In this document: piece after piece, positions 35,232 to 44,320 of the stretch
Layout of the letters: the number at the start of each line of letters is the position of its first letter
Position numbering within the stretch: the first letter of the stretch is position 1
From: Priestia endophytica DSM 13796
GTDB lineage: Bacteria; Bacillota; Bacilli; Bacillales; Bacillaceae_H
DNA length: 64,000 nt
Direction: 5' to 3'
Assembly: GCF_900115845.1 (NCBI RefSeq)
Contig: NZ_FOXX01000006.1
Span: forward strand, 124,001-188,000
Notes under the pieces: generated by a model
Seen by the model: the letters and a program-made list of their open reading frames with translations, nothing else
Database searches by the model: none
Told to the model about the DNA's origin: nothing
Position numbers and translations under genes: made by a program

Positions 35232-35963
35232 ATGTTTTCAAGTGAAATGATTTCTTCATTTAATGAACTTGAAACTGCTTTATATAACTACATTTGTAAA
35301 AACGGGGAAAAGGTCGTATATATGCGAATTCGCGATCTTGCTAATGAGACGCATGTTTCAACATCCACTATTTTACGATTTTGTCGGAAAATAAACTGTG
35401 AAGGTTTTTCGGAGTTTAAAGTGAAATTGAAGCTTCATTTAAATCAATCTCAGGAAGTTAAAGTAAAAAGCAGTCAATATGCCCTCTCTGAATTTGTAGA
35501 AAGAATTGAGAGTTTTCAAGAAGGAATAAAGAGAGCCGTCGATCTTATTACAAGTTGTGATAACGTTATTTTTATTGGAACAGGGAGCTCGGGTATTCTA
35601 GCTGAATATGGCGCTCGGTATTTTTCGAGTATTGGAAAGTTATCTATGTATGTAAAAGATCCTTATATGCCTATTCAGGCAAATTTTTTACATAATAGTA
35701 CAACAATAGCTCTGTCTGTATCAGGAGAAACTAGCTTTACTGTGTCCCACATTCATCAGTTGAAAGAGAGCGGAAGTCATATTGTGAGTATTACGAATAA
35801 CAAACATTGCACAATGAGCAAGATGGCTGATGTGAATATTTCTTATTATGTAAACGAAGAATGGATAAATGGGGCAAATATTACAACACAAATGCCTGTT
35901 GTCTATCTTTTAGAGGAGATGGCGCGTGAGGTACACCGTGTTTCAACAAGAGCAGAAAATTAG
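35232..35963 (+). CDS. RpiR/MurR family transcriptional regulator
   Basis: A 243-residue regulator with an N-terminal RpiR-type helix-turn-helix (residues about 1-75, with VSTSTILRFCRKINCEGFSE as recognition helix region). A SIS sugar-phosphate-binding domain follows (about 95-225; motifs FIGTGSSGILAEYGARYF and ALSVSGETSF). It should sense a phosphosugar and control the divergent GH4 gene. GGGGGGAG precedes ATG 35232. The lactonase gene lies about 100 bases downstream with its own promoter. Confidence 0.88.
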   Translation: MFSSEMISSFNELETALYNYICKNGEKVVYMRIRDLANETHVSTSTILRFCRKINCEGFSEFKVKLKLHLNQSQEVKVKSSQYALSEFVERIESFQEGIKRAVDLITSCDNVIFIGTGSSGILAEYGARYFSSIGKLSMYVKDPYMPIQANFLHNSTTIALSVSGETSFTVSHIHQLKESGSHIVSITNNKHCTMSKMADVNISYYVNEEWINGANITTQMPVVYLLEEMAREVHRVSTRAEN

Positions 35964-36005
35964 AAGCTTTTTCTTTCAATTGTGTACGGTTGAGCAAATT
36001 GAACG

Positions 36006-36034
36006 TTGTCTCAATGGAAAAGGTCATTTACAAT
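36006..36034 (+). promoter_or_regulatory. Promoter of the lactonase gene
   Basis: TTGTCT, 17 bases, TACAAT; 37 bases before the lactonase start codon. Confidence 0.55.
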
Positions 36035-36070
36035 AAAAGAAATCAATTATTTTGGGGAGGTAGTATTTAC

Positions 36071-37126
36071 ATGGAAAGCAAGAAGTTTACTGGTTATGTT
36101 GGTACATATACAAAAAGGGGAAGTAAAGGAATCTATTCCTTCACACTTGATGTGGAAAATGGAACGCTTTCTTCTGTGAAGGAAGCGGCACATGTGGATA
36201 ATCCTACATATTTAACATTGAGTAAAGATGAGAAATATTTATACTCTGTAGCAAAAGTAGGTGAAGAAGGTGGACTTGCTTCATATGCTATTGGCGAAGG
36301 AGAACTGAAAGAACTTAATACAGTAACAGCAGAAGGAGCACCTCCTTGTCATGTAACAACAAATGCTGAAAATACAGAAATTTATACAGCAAACTATCAT
36401 AAAGGCACAATTGAACTATATGAAGTTAATGAACAAGATGGAACTGTAAATCCTGCACTTGATATTGTTGCGCATGAGGGATCTGGTCCACATGAAAGAC
36501 AAGAAAAGCCTCATACACACTATGCAGGACGAACACCTGATGAAAAATATGTACTTGCTATTGATCTAGGAAGTGATCAAATTGTAACATACGTAAGAGA
36601 AGGTAAAGAACTTAAACAAGTAGCTACACTTTCTACGAGAGCAGGAAGCGGTCCGCGTCACATTGCATTCCATCCGAATGGAAAGTATGCATATGTTATG
36701 ACAGAAATTAGCTCAGAAGTTATTGTACTTCGCTATGATGAACAAAGTGGTGCATTTACAGAGCTTCAATACATTTCAACTATTCCAGAAGACTTTACGG
36801 AGAACAATCAAGGAAGCGCTATCTATTTATCACACGACGGACGATTTGTTTATGCGGGAAATCGTGGTCACAATAGCATTGCTGTATTCAAAGTTCACGG
36901 TGATTCAGGATTGCTTACATTTGTGGAACATACGTCAACAGAAGGAGAATGGCCACGTGATTTTGTATTAGATCCAACAGGAGAATTTGTGGTCGCTTCA
37001 AACCAAGAATCAGACAATCTTGTTCTGTTTAGAAGAGATGAAGAAACAGGAAGACTTTCCCTTCTGCAAAAAGATGTAACTGTTCCAGAGCCGGTATGTG
37101 TGAAATTTGCGACACTTCCACAATAA
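36071..37126 (+). CDS. pgl: Lactonase family protein (6-phosphogluconolactonase)
   Basis: A 351-residue seven-bladed beta-propeller lactonase (YkgB/Pgl type; B. subtilis protein 349 residues) that hydrolyses 6-phosphogluconolactone in the oxidative pentose phosphate pathway. Conserved motifs include GYVGTYTKRGSKGIY at the start, PCHV, KPHTHYA, and GSGPRHIAFHPNGKYAYV, which carry the active-site His and Arg. ATG 36071 is chosen on homologue length and a GGGGAGG site; upstream in-frame starts overlap the promoter. It probably forms a sugar-phosphate module with the RpiR regulator. Confidence 0.87.
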   Translation: MESKKFTGYVGTYTKRGSKGIYSFTLDVENGTLSSVKEAAHVDNPTYLTLSKDEKYLYSVAKVGEEGGLASYAIGEGELKELNTVTAEGAPPCHVTTNAENTEIYTANYHKGTIELYEVNEQDGTVNPALDIVAHEGSGPHERQEKPHTHYAGRTPDEKYVLAIDLGSDQIVTYVREGKELKQVATLSTRAGSGPRHIAFHPNGKYAYVMTEISSEVIVLRYDEQSGAFTELQYISTIPEDFTENNQGSAIYLSHDGRFVYAGNRGHNSIAVFKVHGDSGLLTFVEHTSTEGEWPRDFVLDPTGEFVVASNQESDNLVLFRRDEETGRLSLLQKDVTVPEPVCVKFATLPQ

Positions 37127-37137
37127 GAATAAAAAGT

Positions 37138-37176
37138 AAAAATCGGTTTTGGGATTCCTCCCAAAACCGATTTTAT
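37138..37176. terminator. Bidirectional terminator
   Basis: A 16-bp stem (AAAATCGGTTTTGGGA / TCCCAAAACCGATTTT) between convergent genes. Confidence 0.92.
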
Positions 37177-38714
37177 TTGTGTTGGTCATTTAAATAATGA
37201 TGCCAAATGTCTTCTTCTTCCGCTGATGCTTCACCAATGAGCGTAGAGAAATCAACTTTTTGGCTGAAAAGGTCTTTCAAAAGATTGAACTGCTGAAAAG
37301 ATCCCGAAAATTTTGTAAGAGAAGAAGAACGAGCAATTTTTTCTAGGTTCACTATTTCTGAACCTCTCACCTCTAAGTCTTTAAGTTGTGGAAGAGTTGC
37401 TAATGCTTCGGCATCTTTTACAATACAATCAGAAAAAGTAAGCTGTTTCAGTTTAGTCATCTTCTTCATAAAGTCAAGATGCAGGAAAGATCCTTCTGAA
37501 ATCTCAAGCGTTTGAAGGTTTGTTAGTTGTTCAAGAACTTCTATTTCTTCTTGTTTTACATTTTGTAAGCTTGAAATAGACAGGTGTTTTAATGTCTTTA
37601 TTTTTGAGAGCGCATGAAGTTGCTCACCGTTTTCAATAGAAACGAAAAGAGACTGAATGGATAGATGTGAAAGACCGCTGTAATTAAGATGTCCCATCTC
37701 TTTTATGTGAAGCGTTTTTAAGGCTGGAAATGAAGCAAGCTGTGATAAATCTCTTAAGGCTGTTGCGCTTACGTTTAATTCTTTTAAATGAGGAAGATGA
37801 CTGATTGATCTTACATCTTCAACAGGAGTATGTGCTAAAAATAACTTTTTTAACCCGTTCATCCCTACAAGAGGACTTAAATCTTTCACATTATTCCCAC
37901 TTAAAATAAGCTCTTTCATTTCTGTACAAAGAGAAAGAGGTGAAAGGTCATTTACCTTTGGCCCTCTTAGAAAATAAAGTTGTTTGCTTTTTATAAACTG
38001 TTGTGGAGACAAAGACGTTTCATCAACAATTTCTCTCCATGATGAGTTAAGCGAATTATACCACTTTTCTAGCTCATTTGGTGATGTAGAAGCAAACTGA
38101 GGACGAAGTACAGGGAGACTCATATCAGACAGCTCATCAAAAAAATGATCGCCACCGCTTTCTCCATATGACCAGGATACCGTGTCTTCTTCATCATATA
38201 TCGTATAATTTCCGCTTTGAATGGTTTTTAACATAAAGCGAAGAAAGTCATTAAGGCTTTGGGCAATAACATATTTTGTTTCTTCATCTCGTCCAAAATT
38301 AATAATTTGGCCCTTCATTCCTTGCACATCAGGTGAGAGGTCAACTCCCATATTATTGCCACCGAAATCTTTGCTAATAGGGATCCATTTAGAATTTGTA
38401 TATAGTTCTTCTATCCAGCCAGTTGGCACAGAGTAAGAATCAATTTCTTCATTTAAATCAGTCCCTATACTTTTCCATACCCTCCATTCTTCTAGAAGCT
38501 CATCTAATGAAAGAAAAGGCAGACCAAAGAAAAGACCTGGCCCATTTTCTCTTTCTCCATCACTATAAAGGTATAGTTGTCGAAGTTCGTTTGGAAACGT
38601 AACTCCAATTTCTTTTTCTACTTCTTTTATCTTTTCCTCTGAGGCAGGAGGATTAAGAAAGGAAGAAAATAAAGGGGTCATTTCTTGTTCGAGATCCTTC
38701 ATAAGAGCATTCAT
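37173..38714 (-). CDS. SMI1/KNR4 domain and leucine-rich repeat protein
   Basis: A 513-residue cytoplasmic protein. Residues about 1-165 form a SMI1/KNR4 domain (PASEEKIKEVEKEIGVTFPNELRQLYLYSDGE; WIPISKDFGGNNMGVDLSP), a fold common among immunity proteins. Residues about 255-490 are 9-10 bacterial LRR units (LKELILSGNNVKDLSPLVGMNGLKKLFLAHTPV type). AAAGGAG precedes the start. It is a single gene, ending in a shared terminator. SMI1 proteins guard against toxins or recognise partner proteins; the LRR half may widen partner binding. Exact function unknown. Confidence 0.8.
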   Translation of the reverse strand: MNALMKDLEQEMTPLFSSFLNPPASEEKIKEVEKEIGVTFPNELRQLYLYSDGERENGPGLFFGLPFLSLDELLEEWRVWKSIGTDLNEEIDSYSVPTGWIEELYTNSKWIPISKDFGGNNMGVDLSPDVQGMKGQIINFGRDEETKYVIAQSLNDFLRFMLKTIQSGNYTIYDEEDTVSWSYGESGGDHFFDELSDMSLPVLRPQFASTSPNELEKWYNSLNSSWREIVDETSLSPQQFIKSKQLYFLRGPKVNDLSPLSLCTEMKELILSGNNVKDLSPLVGMNGLKKLFLAHTPVEDVRSISHLPHLKELNVSATALRDLSQLASFPALKTLHIKEMGHLNYSGLSHLSIQSLFVSIENGEQLHALSKIKTLKHLSISSLQNVKQEEIEVLEQLTNLQTLEISEGSFLHLDFMKKMTKLKQLTFSDCIVKDAEALATLPQLKDLEVRGSEIVNLEKIARSSSLTKFSGSFQQFNLLKDLFSQKVDFSTLIGEASAEEEDIWHHYLNDQHK

Positions 38715-38835
38715 ACCGGTTTCTCCTTTATCTTTTTCTTTTCATCATACAATAAATAATCATTTCCATAAATAGTGAAAAGGTGGTGGATAGTGGTAGA
38801 AGAATAGCTGATAACTACATTTTTAAAATAAGTCG

Positions 38836-38865
38836 TTTCCAATATGAAGGGTTTTGTTGTATAAT
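38836..38865 (+). promoter_or_regulatory. Promoter of trhO
   Basis: Perfect TATAAT at 38860-38865; 18 bases upstream a TTTCCA -35. The leader is about 45 bases. Confidence 0.55.
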
Positions 38866-38916
38866 GGATAGCGTTGGCTTGCAACCAAATCTACAATTGA
38901 ACAGGATGTTTTAACT

Positions 38917-39885
38917 ATGGAAAACAAACAATATAGAGTATTGCTTTATTATCAGTACGTAAAAATCGAAAATCCAGAAGAGTTTACGGCTGAGCATTTA
39001 GCGTTTTGTAAAGAACTTGGGCTACTAGGTCGTATTCTAGTTGCTGATGAAGGTATTAATGGAACTGTTTCTGGAACAGTCGAACAGACTGAACAATATA
39101 TGAAAAAAATGCATGCGGACCCACGTTTCGCAGACATGGTCTTCAAAATTGATGAAGAAGATGAGCATGCATTCCAAAAAATGCACGTTCGTTATCGTCC
39201 GGAGCTTGTAAATCTTCAGCTTGACGAAGATATTAACCCACATGAATTAACAGGAAAATATCTTGAGCCAAAAGAATTTTATGAGCAAATGCAAGATGAT
39301 AATACGCTTGTTATTGATGCGCGTAATGACTATGAATATGATGTTGGTCACTTCAGAGGAGCGATTCGTCCGGATATTCGCACGTTCCGCGAGCTTCCTG
39401 AGTGGATCAAAGAAAATAAAGAAATGCTTGACGGTAAAAAAATCTTAACGTATTGCACAGGCGGAATTCGCTGTGAGAAATTCTCAGGCTGGCTTGTACG
39501 TGAAGGATTTGAAGATGTTTCTCAACTTCATGGTGGAATCGTAACGTACGGTAAAGACCCTGAAGTGAAAGGGCAACTTTGGGATGGACAATGCTACGTA
39601 TTTGATAAGCGTCTAACAGTTCCTGTTAACAGAGTAGAACACGTTGTTGTTGGGAAAGACTACTTTTCAGGCGAGTCTTGTGAGCGCTATGTAAATTGTG
39701 CAAACCCAGAATGCAACAAGCAAATTATCTGTTCAGAAGAAAATGAACATAAATATATGCGCGGCTGCACGCACGAATGTCGTGTGACACCAAGAAACTT
39801 ATATGTAAAAGAGCACGATCTTTCAGAAGAAGAAATTCAAGAAAGATTAGCTGTTATTGAACGTGAAGAAGCAGCAGCGAAATAA
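38917..39885 (+). CDS. trhO: tRNA uridine(34) hydroxylase, rhodanese-type
   Basis: A 322-residue enzyme (B. subtilis YbfQ, E. coli YceA) that uses oxygen to make 5-hydroxyuridine at the wobble position of tRNA. It has an N-terminal UPF0176 domain and a central rhodanese domain with the active-site loop [12 protein letters not shown]. The C-terminal Cys-rich segment has four conserved Cys in [16 protein letters not shown] and two in RGCTHECR. Length matches the family exactly. A leader of about 45 bases and a terminator make it a single unit. Confidence 0.93.
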   Translation: MENKQYRVLLYYQYVKIENPEEFTAEHLAFCKELGLLGRILVADEGINGTVSGTVEQTEQYMKKMHADPRFADMVFKIDEEDEHAFQKMHVRYRPELVNLQLDEDINPHELTGKYLEPKEFYEQMQDDNTLVIDARNDYEYDVGHFRGAIRPDIRTFRELPEWIKENKEMLDGKKILTYCTGGIRCEKFSGWLVREGFEDVSQLHGGIVTYGKDPEVKGQLWDGQCYVFDKRLTVPVNRVEHVVVGKDYFSGESCERYVNCANPECNKQIICSEENEHKYMRGCTHECRVTPRNLYVKEHDLSEEEIQERLAVIEREEAAAK

Positions 39886-39913
39886 AAAATCCTCCTTTTT
39901 AGGAGGATTTTTT
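39886..39913. terminator. Terminator after trhO
   Basis: AAAATCCTCC / AGGAGGATTTT stem with a T loop and T tail; it also ends the convergent small gene. Confidence 0.88.
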
Positions 39914-40185
39914 TATACACATTTAAGTAAGCTATAGCGCTGTGTTAAGACGTCTAAACGATGTTTAACAAGCATATGAAGTTCAGCTTTGTACACAGTA
40001 CTTAGGGCTTTTTTGACGTTCATTTTTATAATAAAGGCATTAATTTGGTCTTTTACATAGTTCTTTACTTGATTTTCGTAGAATAAATGTTTTGAACGAA
40101 GTTTTTGTTCTACGTCGCGTACTAAGGAGAAAGAAAATTGAACAAGTTCATAGTCAGGTTGAAGCATGAAATCTTGGATTCTCAT
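39913..40185 (-). CDS. Hypothetical protein, 90 residues
   Basis: A helical, soluble 90-residue protein rich in Lys, Leu and Val, with no TM segment or known motif. A perfect AAGGAGG site precedes ATG 40185, and the gene ends in the trhO terminator, so it is very likely expressed. I do not recognise the family. Confidence 0.65.
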   Translation of the reverse strand: MRIQDFMLQPDYELVQFSFSLVRDVEQKLRSKHLFYENQVKNYVKDQINAFIIKMNVKKALSTVYKAELHMLVKHRLDVLTQRYSLLKCV

Positions 40186-40366
40186 AAGATAGCCTCCTTA
40201 TTTACATTGTTGTAATAAAGTTTACAAAAGATCAATAGAGAAGTCACTCAAAAGTTGTCGAAAATAAAATAATAAAAAATCACTCTTTATATGTATGATA
40301 AAAAAGGAAAGAGGTGTACAAAAGAGGTAAATAAATTCTATACCTGTATTTTGAGGTGGGGAAACA

Positions 40367-40408
40367 ACAAAGCGTACTTTCTATCATATATAGAAAATAC
40401 GCTTTGTT
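40367..40408 (-). terminator. Long hairpin after the small membrane gene
   Basis: A 19-bp inverted repeat (AACAAAGCGTACTTTCTAT / ATAGAAAATACGCTTTGTT, one mismatch) that begins right at the stop of the 33-codon gene on the minus strand. T-tract weak, so it may be an mRNA-stabilising or inefficient terminator. Confidence 0.6.
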
Positions 40409-40509
40409 TACTGACCGTAAAATACAGTATACGCTCCAAAAAGGGCAACTAAAATGATTACGGCACTAAAAAAGAAGCTCACGTTAAGTTTCTTTTTCAC
40501 TATTTCCAT
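40408..40509 (-). CDS. Putative 33-residue membrane peptide
   Basis: Reads MEIVKKKLNVSF and then a single TM helix (FFSAVIILVALFGAYTVFY). The basic N-terminus followed by a helix is typical of small membrane peptides. A long hairpin follows its stop directly. The ribosome binding site is poor, which lowers confidence. Confidence 0.4.
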   Translation of the reverse strand: MEIVKKKLNVSFFFSAVIILVALFGAYTVFYGQ

Positions 40510-40788
40510 TTTGAAGAAGGAGTTTCTAGACGCTCTTCTTGTCCGTTCTTTCCATAAATCTTTTTACGCACACTGCACTCTGTCACTTTATAATAAGGTT
40601 TAGAATTATCTTATATTATCCAATTTTATTAAAATGAGGTATTCCATCCAAGTTAAAAAAGTAGGAATTTAAAAATGTAAGCGTAGGAATAAAGTAACGT
40701 TTCATGAAAATGAAAGTGTAGAAAAGGTTTTTTTTACCGTATTTAGGGAATAAGAAAAAGAGAAAAAATTCGTTATTAGAGGGAAGTT
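40510..40788. other. Gap without gene
   Basis: AT-rich, no supported frame; contains the upstream region of both the small minus-strand gene and yhfK. Confidence 0.4.
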
Positions 40789-40809
40789 AACAATCTAAAG
40801 CAGATTGTT
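40789..40809. promoter_or_regulatory. Inverted repeat upstream of yhfK
   Basis: AACAATCT-AAAGC-AGATTGTT, a perfect 8-bp inverted repeat about 65 bases before the yhfK start. Possible operator or mRNA hairpin. Confidence 0.4.
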
Positions 40810-40871
40810 TGCTCACCTATCATCCTTTTGAAATAATAAGAAGAAATAAAAGATAAAGGAGTTTGATACAT

Positions 40872-41516
40872 ATGAAAGTATTACTTATCGGCGCTAACGG
40901 AGGAGTTGGACAACATATCGTACCACTTCTTCAAAACAGTAAAGAGCATAGCATACGTGCAATGGTACGCAAAGAAGAACAAGCTGAAAAATTAAGAGAT
41001 AATGGCGTTGAAGCTGTTGTGGCAAGTCTAGAAGGCACAGTAGATGAGATTGTAGAAGCAGGAAAAGATTGCGATGCATTTATCTTCTCAGCAGGTTCAG
41101 GTGGAAGTACAGGAGAGGATAAAACTCTTCTAGTAGATTTAGACGGCGCGGGAAAATCTATAGAAGCAGCTGAAAAGCTTGGAATCGAACGTTTTGTGAT
41201 GGTAAGTGCTCTTCAAGCCCATCATCGTGAAAATTGGAACGGAAACTTACTCCCATACTATGTTGCGAAGCATTATGCAGATAAAGTATTAGAAAGCAGT
41301 TCACTGAACTATACAATTGTTCGTCCAGGAGGCCTTCTAAATGATGCTGGAACAGGTAAAGTTAAAGTTTCGGAAAATCTAGAAAGAGGATCTATTCCAC
41401 GTGAAGATGTAGCAAAAACAGTTGTAACGGCTCTTACAGAAGAAGCAACGTTTAAGCGCGGATTTGATTTAATTTCTGGAGAGCAAGACATTTCAGAAGC
41501 ACTACGTTCTTTATAA
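40872..41516 (+). CDS. yhfK: NAD(P)-binding SDR-type protein (YhfK-like)
   Basis: A 214-residue atypical short-chain dehydrogenase (NAD(P)H-binding, NmrA/BVR-like group), the length of B. subtilis YhfK and very similar in motif order. The Rossmann motif is LLIGANGGVGQHIV, followed by AMVRKEEQ, FSAGSGGSTGEDKTLLVDLDGA, ALQAHHRENW, PYYVAKHYADKVLESS and IVRPGGLLND. ATG 40872 is used, with AAAGGAG upstream. Probable oxidoreductase or redox sensor; substrate unknown. Confidence 0.87.
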   Translation: MKVLLIGANGGVGQHIVPLLQNSKEHSIRAMVRKEEQAEKLRDNGVEAVVASLEGTVDEIVEAGKDCDAFIFSAGSGGSTGEDKTLLVDLDGAGKSIEAAEKLGIERFVMVSALQAHHRENWNGNLLPYYVAKHYADKVLESSSLNYTIVRPGGLLNDAGTGKVKVSENLERGSIPREDVAKTVVTALTEEATFKRGFDLISGEQDISEALRSL

Positions 41517-41530
41517 GTAAAAAGGCTAAG

Positions 41531-41570
41531 AAAGAGAGAAGGAGGTGTCCTTCTCTCTTTTTTTTTTTGA
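41531..41570 (+). terminator. Terminator after yhfK
   Basis: GAGAGAAGGA / TCCTTCTCTC stem with GGTG loop and a run of more than ten T. Confidence 0.92.
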
Positions 41571-41828
41571 AAAATAAGCAAAAAAAGAATAGATCGAACG
41601 GACTATGTAAAAATCTATTTACATCCTTTTATAGAAAAAGAATAATGTTAAGGGAAATAATAACTATAAACCCCATTATAGCAATAAATGTTCGTAATTT
41701 TCTATATTAGTAAAAAGGAGAGGTATATCCTTCTTTTGGGTATTTTACACTATAAAAAATGGTTTTTATATAGGTTATAAAAGGAAGTAATATATGAAAA
41801 ATAAGTAAATTTGCTTACATGATTTACC
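41571..41828. other. Gap without gene
   Basis: AT-rich leader-like sequence with a four-codon start-stop (41794-41808) after AAGGAAG. Nothing else recognisable. Confidence 0.4.
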
Positions 41829-41857
41829 TTGACCAGCCCCCAATTGTTACTTATTAT
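41829..41857 (+). promoter_or_regulatory. Promoter of the lipoprotein operon
   Basis: TTGACC, 17 bases, TATTAT; it leaves a leader of about 120 bases before ATG 41983. Confidence 0.6.
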
Positions 41858-41982
41858 GGAAAAAGAAGTTTTTAAGAGCTCTTATTCAGCGCTGATACAT
41901 AAAAGAGTGAAAAGAATTAAAAAATACATATGGCAATTTCAGGTGAGGAATTGTGCTTTAAGTAACAGGAGGAGAACGTGGG

Positions 41983-43038
41983 ATGTGGAAAAAATTAAGT
42001 GTTGTAGGAATGAGTTTGGCACTAGCTTTAAGTTTAGCTGCATGTGGATCTGATTCAAGTTCGAAAGAAGAAGGATCTTCGTCTAAGAGTGATGTTATTG
42101 AAGCAACAATTAAAGATGCGGCATATGTAATTTCAAGTGAGGACGATGGTCAATCCGTAGACTCTGAAACAGGTCTTCTTGAGGTCGATGTGAAAGTTAA
42201 AAACAAGACAAATTCCTCAATCATGCTTGATTCATATGATGGAGTTAAGCTTTATGATGGGGACGAGCAAATAGAACCTGAAAGCGTATATGATACAGAA
42301 GTAGGCTTAGATGATGATAATAGCGGCACTATTGGCGGCAAAAAAGTTAAGAATGTAAAGTACTACTTTAACGTTGAGAAAGATAAAAGCTATGAAGTTG
42401 GTTTAAAACCAACAACAAAAGACGCTGGAAATGAAGCTGAAGAAGTGATGCTTAAGCTAGATACAAAGAAATATGATGATAGTTTTGAGTCGCTTCAAGA
42501 TCCTGCAAAAGCTGTTGAAGCATATGTGAAAACTCTTTACTTTGGTGAAGAAGATAAAAACTATGACAAACTAGTTTCAGCAGATAAAGAGAAAATAGAA
42601 GAACAAGCAAAAGAAGTATTTGTTGATAGAATGAGCACAGCAACTAGTGGGACAAGTGTAGATGACTCAGAAATGAATAAGATGTATGACACTTATAAAG
42701 CAACGCTTGCAGAAAAGGCAAAACTAGAACCAAAAGTTGTAGCAAGAGGAAAGGATAAAGCAGAAGTAAAATTAAAGTATTCAAGCGTTTCTCTTTCCGA
42801 CGTTTATGATGCTCTAGGGGATTATGCTAAGGAGTACATGGAACAAAATGCAACATATGATCGAGAAGCCGCTTATGGATATGCAGTTACAAAATTTGAT
42901 AAAATTATGGAAGATACAGATGCAAAGAACAGTTCATACGACATGACTATTGACTTAAAACTAAAAGACGGAAAATGGGAAATTGACTCATCTGCCGTAA
43001 AAGATTTTAACACAGCATTTGGTGAAGGACTGCTTTAA
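41983..43038 (+). CDS. Lipoprotein with DUF5105-like domain
   Basis: A 351-residue secreted lipoprotein. The signal peptide ends in the lipobox LAAC (Cys about residue 21), followed by a Ser/Glu-rich linker. An N-terminal Ig-like domain (about 45-155; DUF4352-like strand pattern) precedes a C-terminal helical/NTF2-like domain (about 165-351) resembling DUF5105, found in Bacillus lipoproteins. An AGGAGG site lies upstream. It is attached to the outer face of the membrane. The following TcaA-like gene starts 14 bases after its stop, so the two form an operon. Function unknown. Confidence 0.72.
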   Translation: MWKKLSVVGMSLALALSLAACGSDSSSKEEGSSSKSDVIEATIKDAAYVISSEDDGQSVDSETGLLEVDVKVKNKTNSSIMLDSYDGVKLYDGDEQIEPESVYDTEVGLDDDNSGTIGGKKVKNVKYYFNVEKDKSYEVGLKPTTKDAGNEAEEVMLKLDTKKYDDSFESLQDPAKAVEAYVKTLYFGEEDKNYDKLVSADKEKIEEQAKEVFVDRMSTATSGTSVDDSEMNKMYDTYKATLAEKAKLEPKVVARGKDKAEVKLKYSSVSLSDVYDALGDYAKEYMEQNATYDREAAYGYAVTKFDKIMEDTDAKNSSYDMTIDLKLKDGKWEIDSSAVKDFNTAFGEGLL

Positions 43039-43052
43039 TAAGGAGAGTAAAA

Positions 43053-44186
43053 ATGAAGAAGTGGATACTAACTAGTGTCGCTATAGTCCTTTTACTCATA
43101 GTAGGGGCAAGCATTGTGATTCAACAAAACACACAAAGTCCTGAAGAAGCAGTCAAAGAGTTTGAGAAAGCTGTTTCAACAAAAGATACGGATTTATTGA
43201 GCGAGCTTATTGTTCCAGATAATGAAAAAGCACAGGTGAATAAAACTTCCCTACAAGCATTCGCAAACTATTTACAATCTAATAGCAGCAGTCTAGAAGC
43301 GATTGAAGATAGCCTGGACGATCAGCTTAAGGAAAAAAACTTTACTGAAACGAACTCACAGGTGAGTCTTGTGGAAAACGGCAAAGAGCTGTTGTTTTTT
43401 CCAAAGTATAAATTTGAAGTGAAAACAATGGAGCTCGCCATTACGGGAGAACAAGAAGGCGAGAAAGTAACCCTTTACTCTAATGGATTTAAAAAGGGAC
43501 TTCCGAAAGAGAAAGATTCTCTATACGGTCCATTTCTTCCTGGAGAATATACGTTTAAACTATCGGTGAAAACAGATCTTGCTACATTTATCGGAGATCG
43601 TAAAAAAGAGCTGTGGGGAACAGGGAAAACAAGCCTTCTAATTGACTCTGAAAAGATGGCTCAGTCTGATGAAAAAGTGAAAAAAGATTTGGTTTCGGCA
43701 GTAGAGCTGTTTAACAAAGATTTTTCACGCTACGAGACATCTGAGTTTCAGCTTTCTGCTTTTTCAAACGCAACGCAAGAATTGAAGAGTGGCGAGTCCA
43801 ATTATGGAGAAGGATTTGAAGAGATTAAAGATGCTTTAGATGAAATTCAGTCTCAATATGAGGGAGGCGTTGTTGATCTCGATTCCCTTGCTGTTTCGTA
43901 TTTCGACGGAAAATGGAAAGCAAATGCATCTGCAGCTGTTTCCTATATGAATAAAGTCAAGGTTAGCGGCGGAAAAGAATTTGAAGATTTGTCCTACGGA
44001 GCGCTTCGTGACTATCAGTTAGTTTACAGTTCAGAGAAAAAACAGTGGCTGATTGATGGCATGGATGAATATGGTTACGATGATGATGAAGTAGAGAACT
44101 GGGAATATACCCAGGAGACAAATCCTCATAATCCTGTCTTCAAATGGACACGTGATGGGAAAAAAGATGAAGGTAGCTATTACTAA
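43053..44186 (+). CDS. TcaA/YvbJ-like membrane-anchored protein
   Basis: A 377-residue protein with one N-terminal TM helix (about 4-24) and a large extracellular part. The start of the outer domain (SPEEAVKEFEKAVSTKDTDLLSELI) and the closing strands (VSYFDGKWKANASAAVSYMNKV, YQLVYSSEKKQWLIDGM) resemble the repeat domains of TcaA and YvbJ, proteins linked to glycopeptide response or cell envelope. The usual N-terminal zinc ribbon is absent. AAGGAGAG lies upstream. Family assignment is tentative. Confidence 0.6.
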   Translation: MKKWILTSVAIVLLLIVGASIVIQQNTQSPEEAVKEFEKAVSTKDTDLLSELIVPDNEKAQVNKTSLQAFANYLQSNSSSLEAIEDSLDDQLKEKNFTETNSQVSLVENGKELLFFPKYKFEVKTMELAITGEQEGEKVTLYSNGFKKGLPKEKDSLYGPFLPGEYTFKLSVKTDLATFIGDRKKELWGTGKTSLLIDSEKMAQSDEKVKKDLVSAVELFNKDFSRYETSEFQLSAFSNATQELKSGESNYGEGFEEIKDALDEIQSQYEGGVVDLDSLAVSYFDGKWKANASAAVSYMNKVKVSGGKEFEDLSYGALRDYQLVYSSEKKQWLIDGMDEYGYDDDEVENWEYTQETNPHNPVFKWTRDGKKDEGSYY

Positions 44187-44198
44187 TATAATAGTAGA

Positions 44199-44233
44199 AA
44201 AAAAGCTCTTATTTTTAAATAAGGGCTTTTTTC
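44199..44233 (+). terminator. Terminator of the lipoprotein operon
   Basis: AAAAAGCTCTTATTT / AAATAAGGGCTTTTT stem with one G-U pair and T tail. Confidence 0.88.
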
Positions 44234-44242
44234 TGCATTTTC

Positions 44243-44294
44243 TTACAATTTTTTACGATTTTTTCATAGCTCCTTAACAATTCGCGTGTAGAAT
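44243..44294 (+). promoter_or_regulatory. Pho box and -10 element of the SLH protein gene
   Basis: Four direct repeats resembling the PhoP consensus TTAACA: TTACAA (44243), TTACGA (44253), TTCATA (44263) and TTAACA (44274), spaced 10-11 bases. They are followed by TAGAAT at 44289-44294 with no -35. Relative to the inferred start the repeats cover about -58 to -22, the position of the core Pho box in activated B. subtilis promoters. Confidence 0.6.
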
Positions 44295-44320
44295 AAGCTG
44301 AAAGAAAAGGAGGAGAGAAA

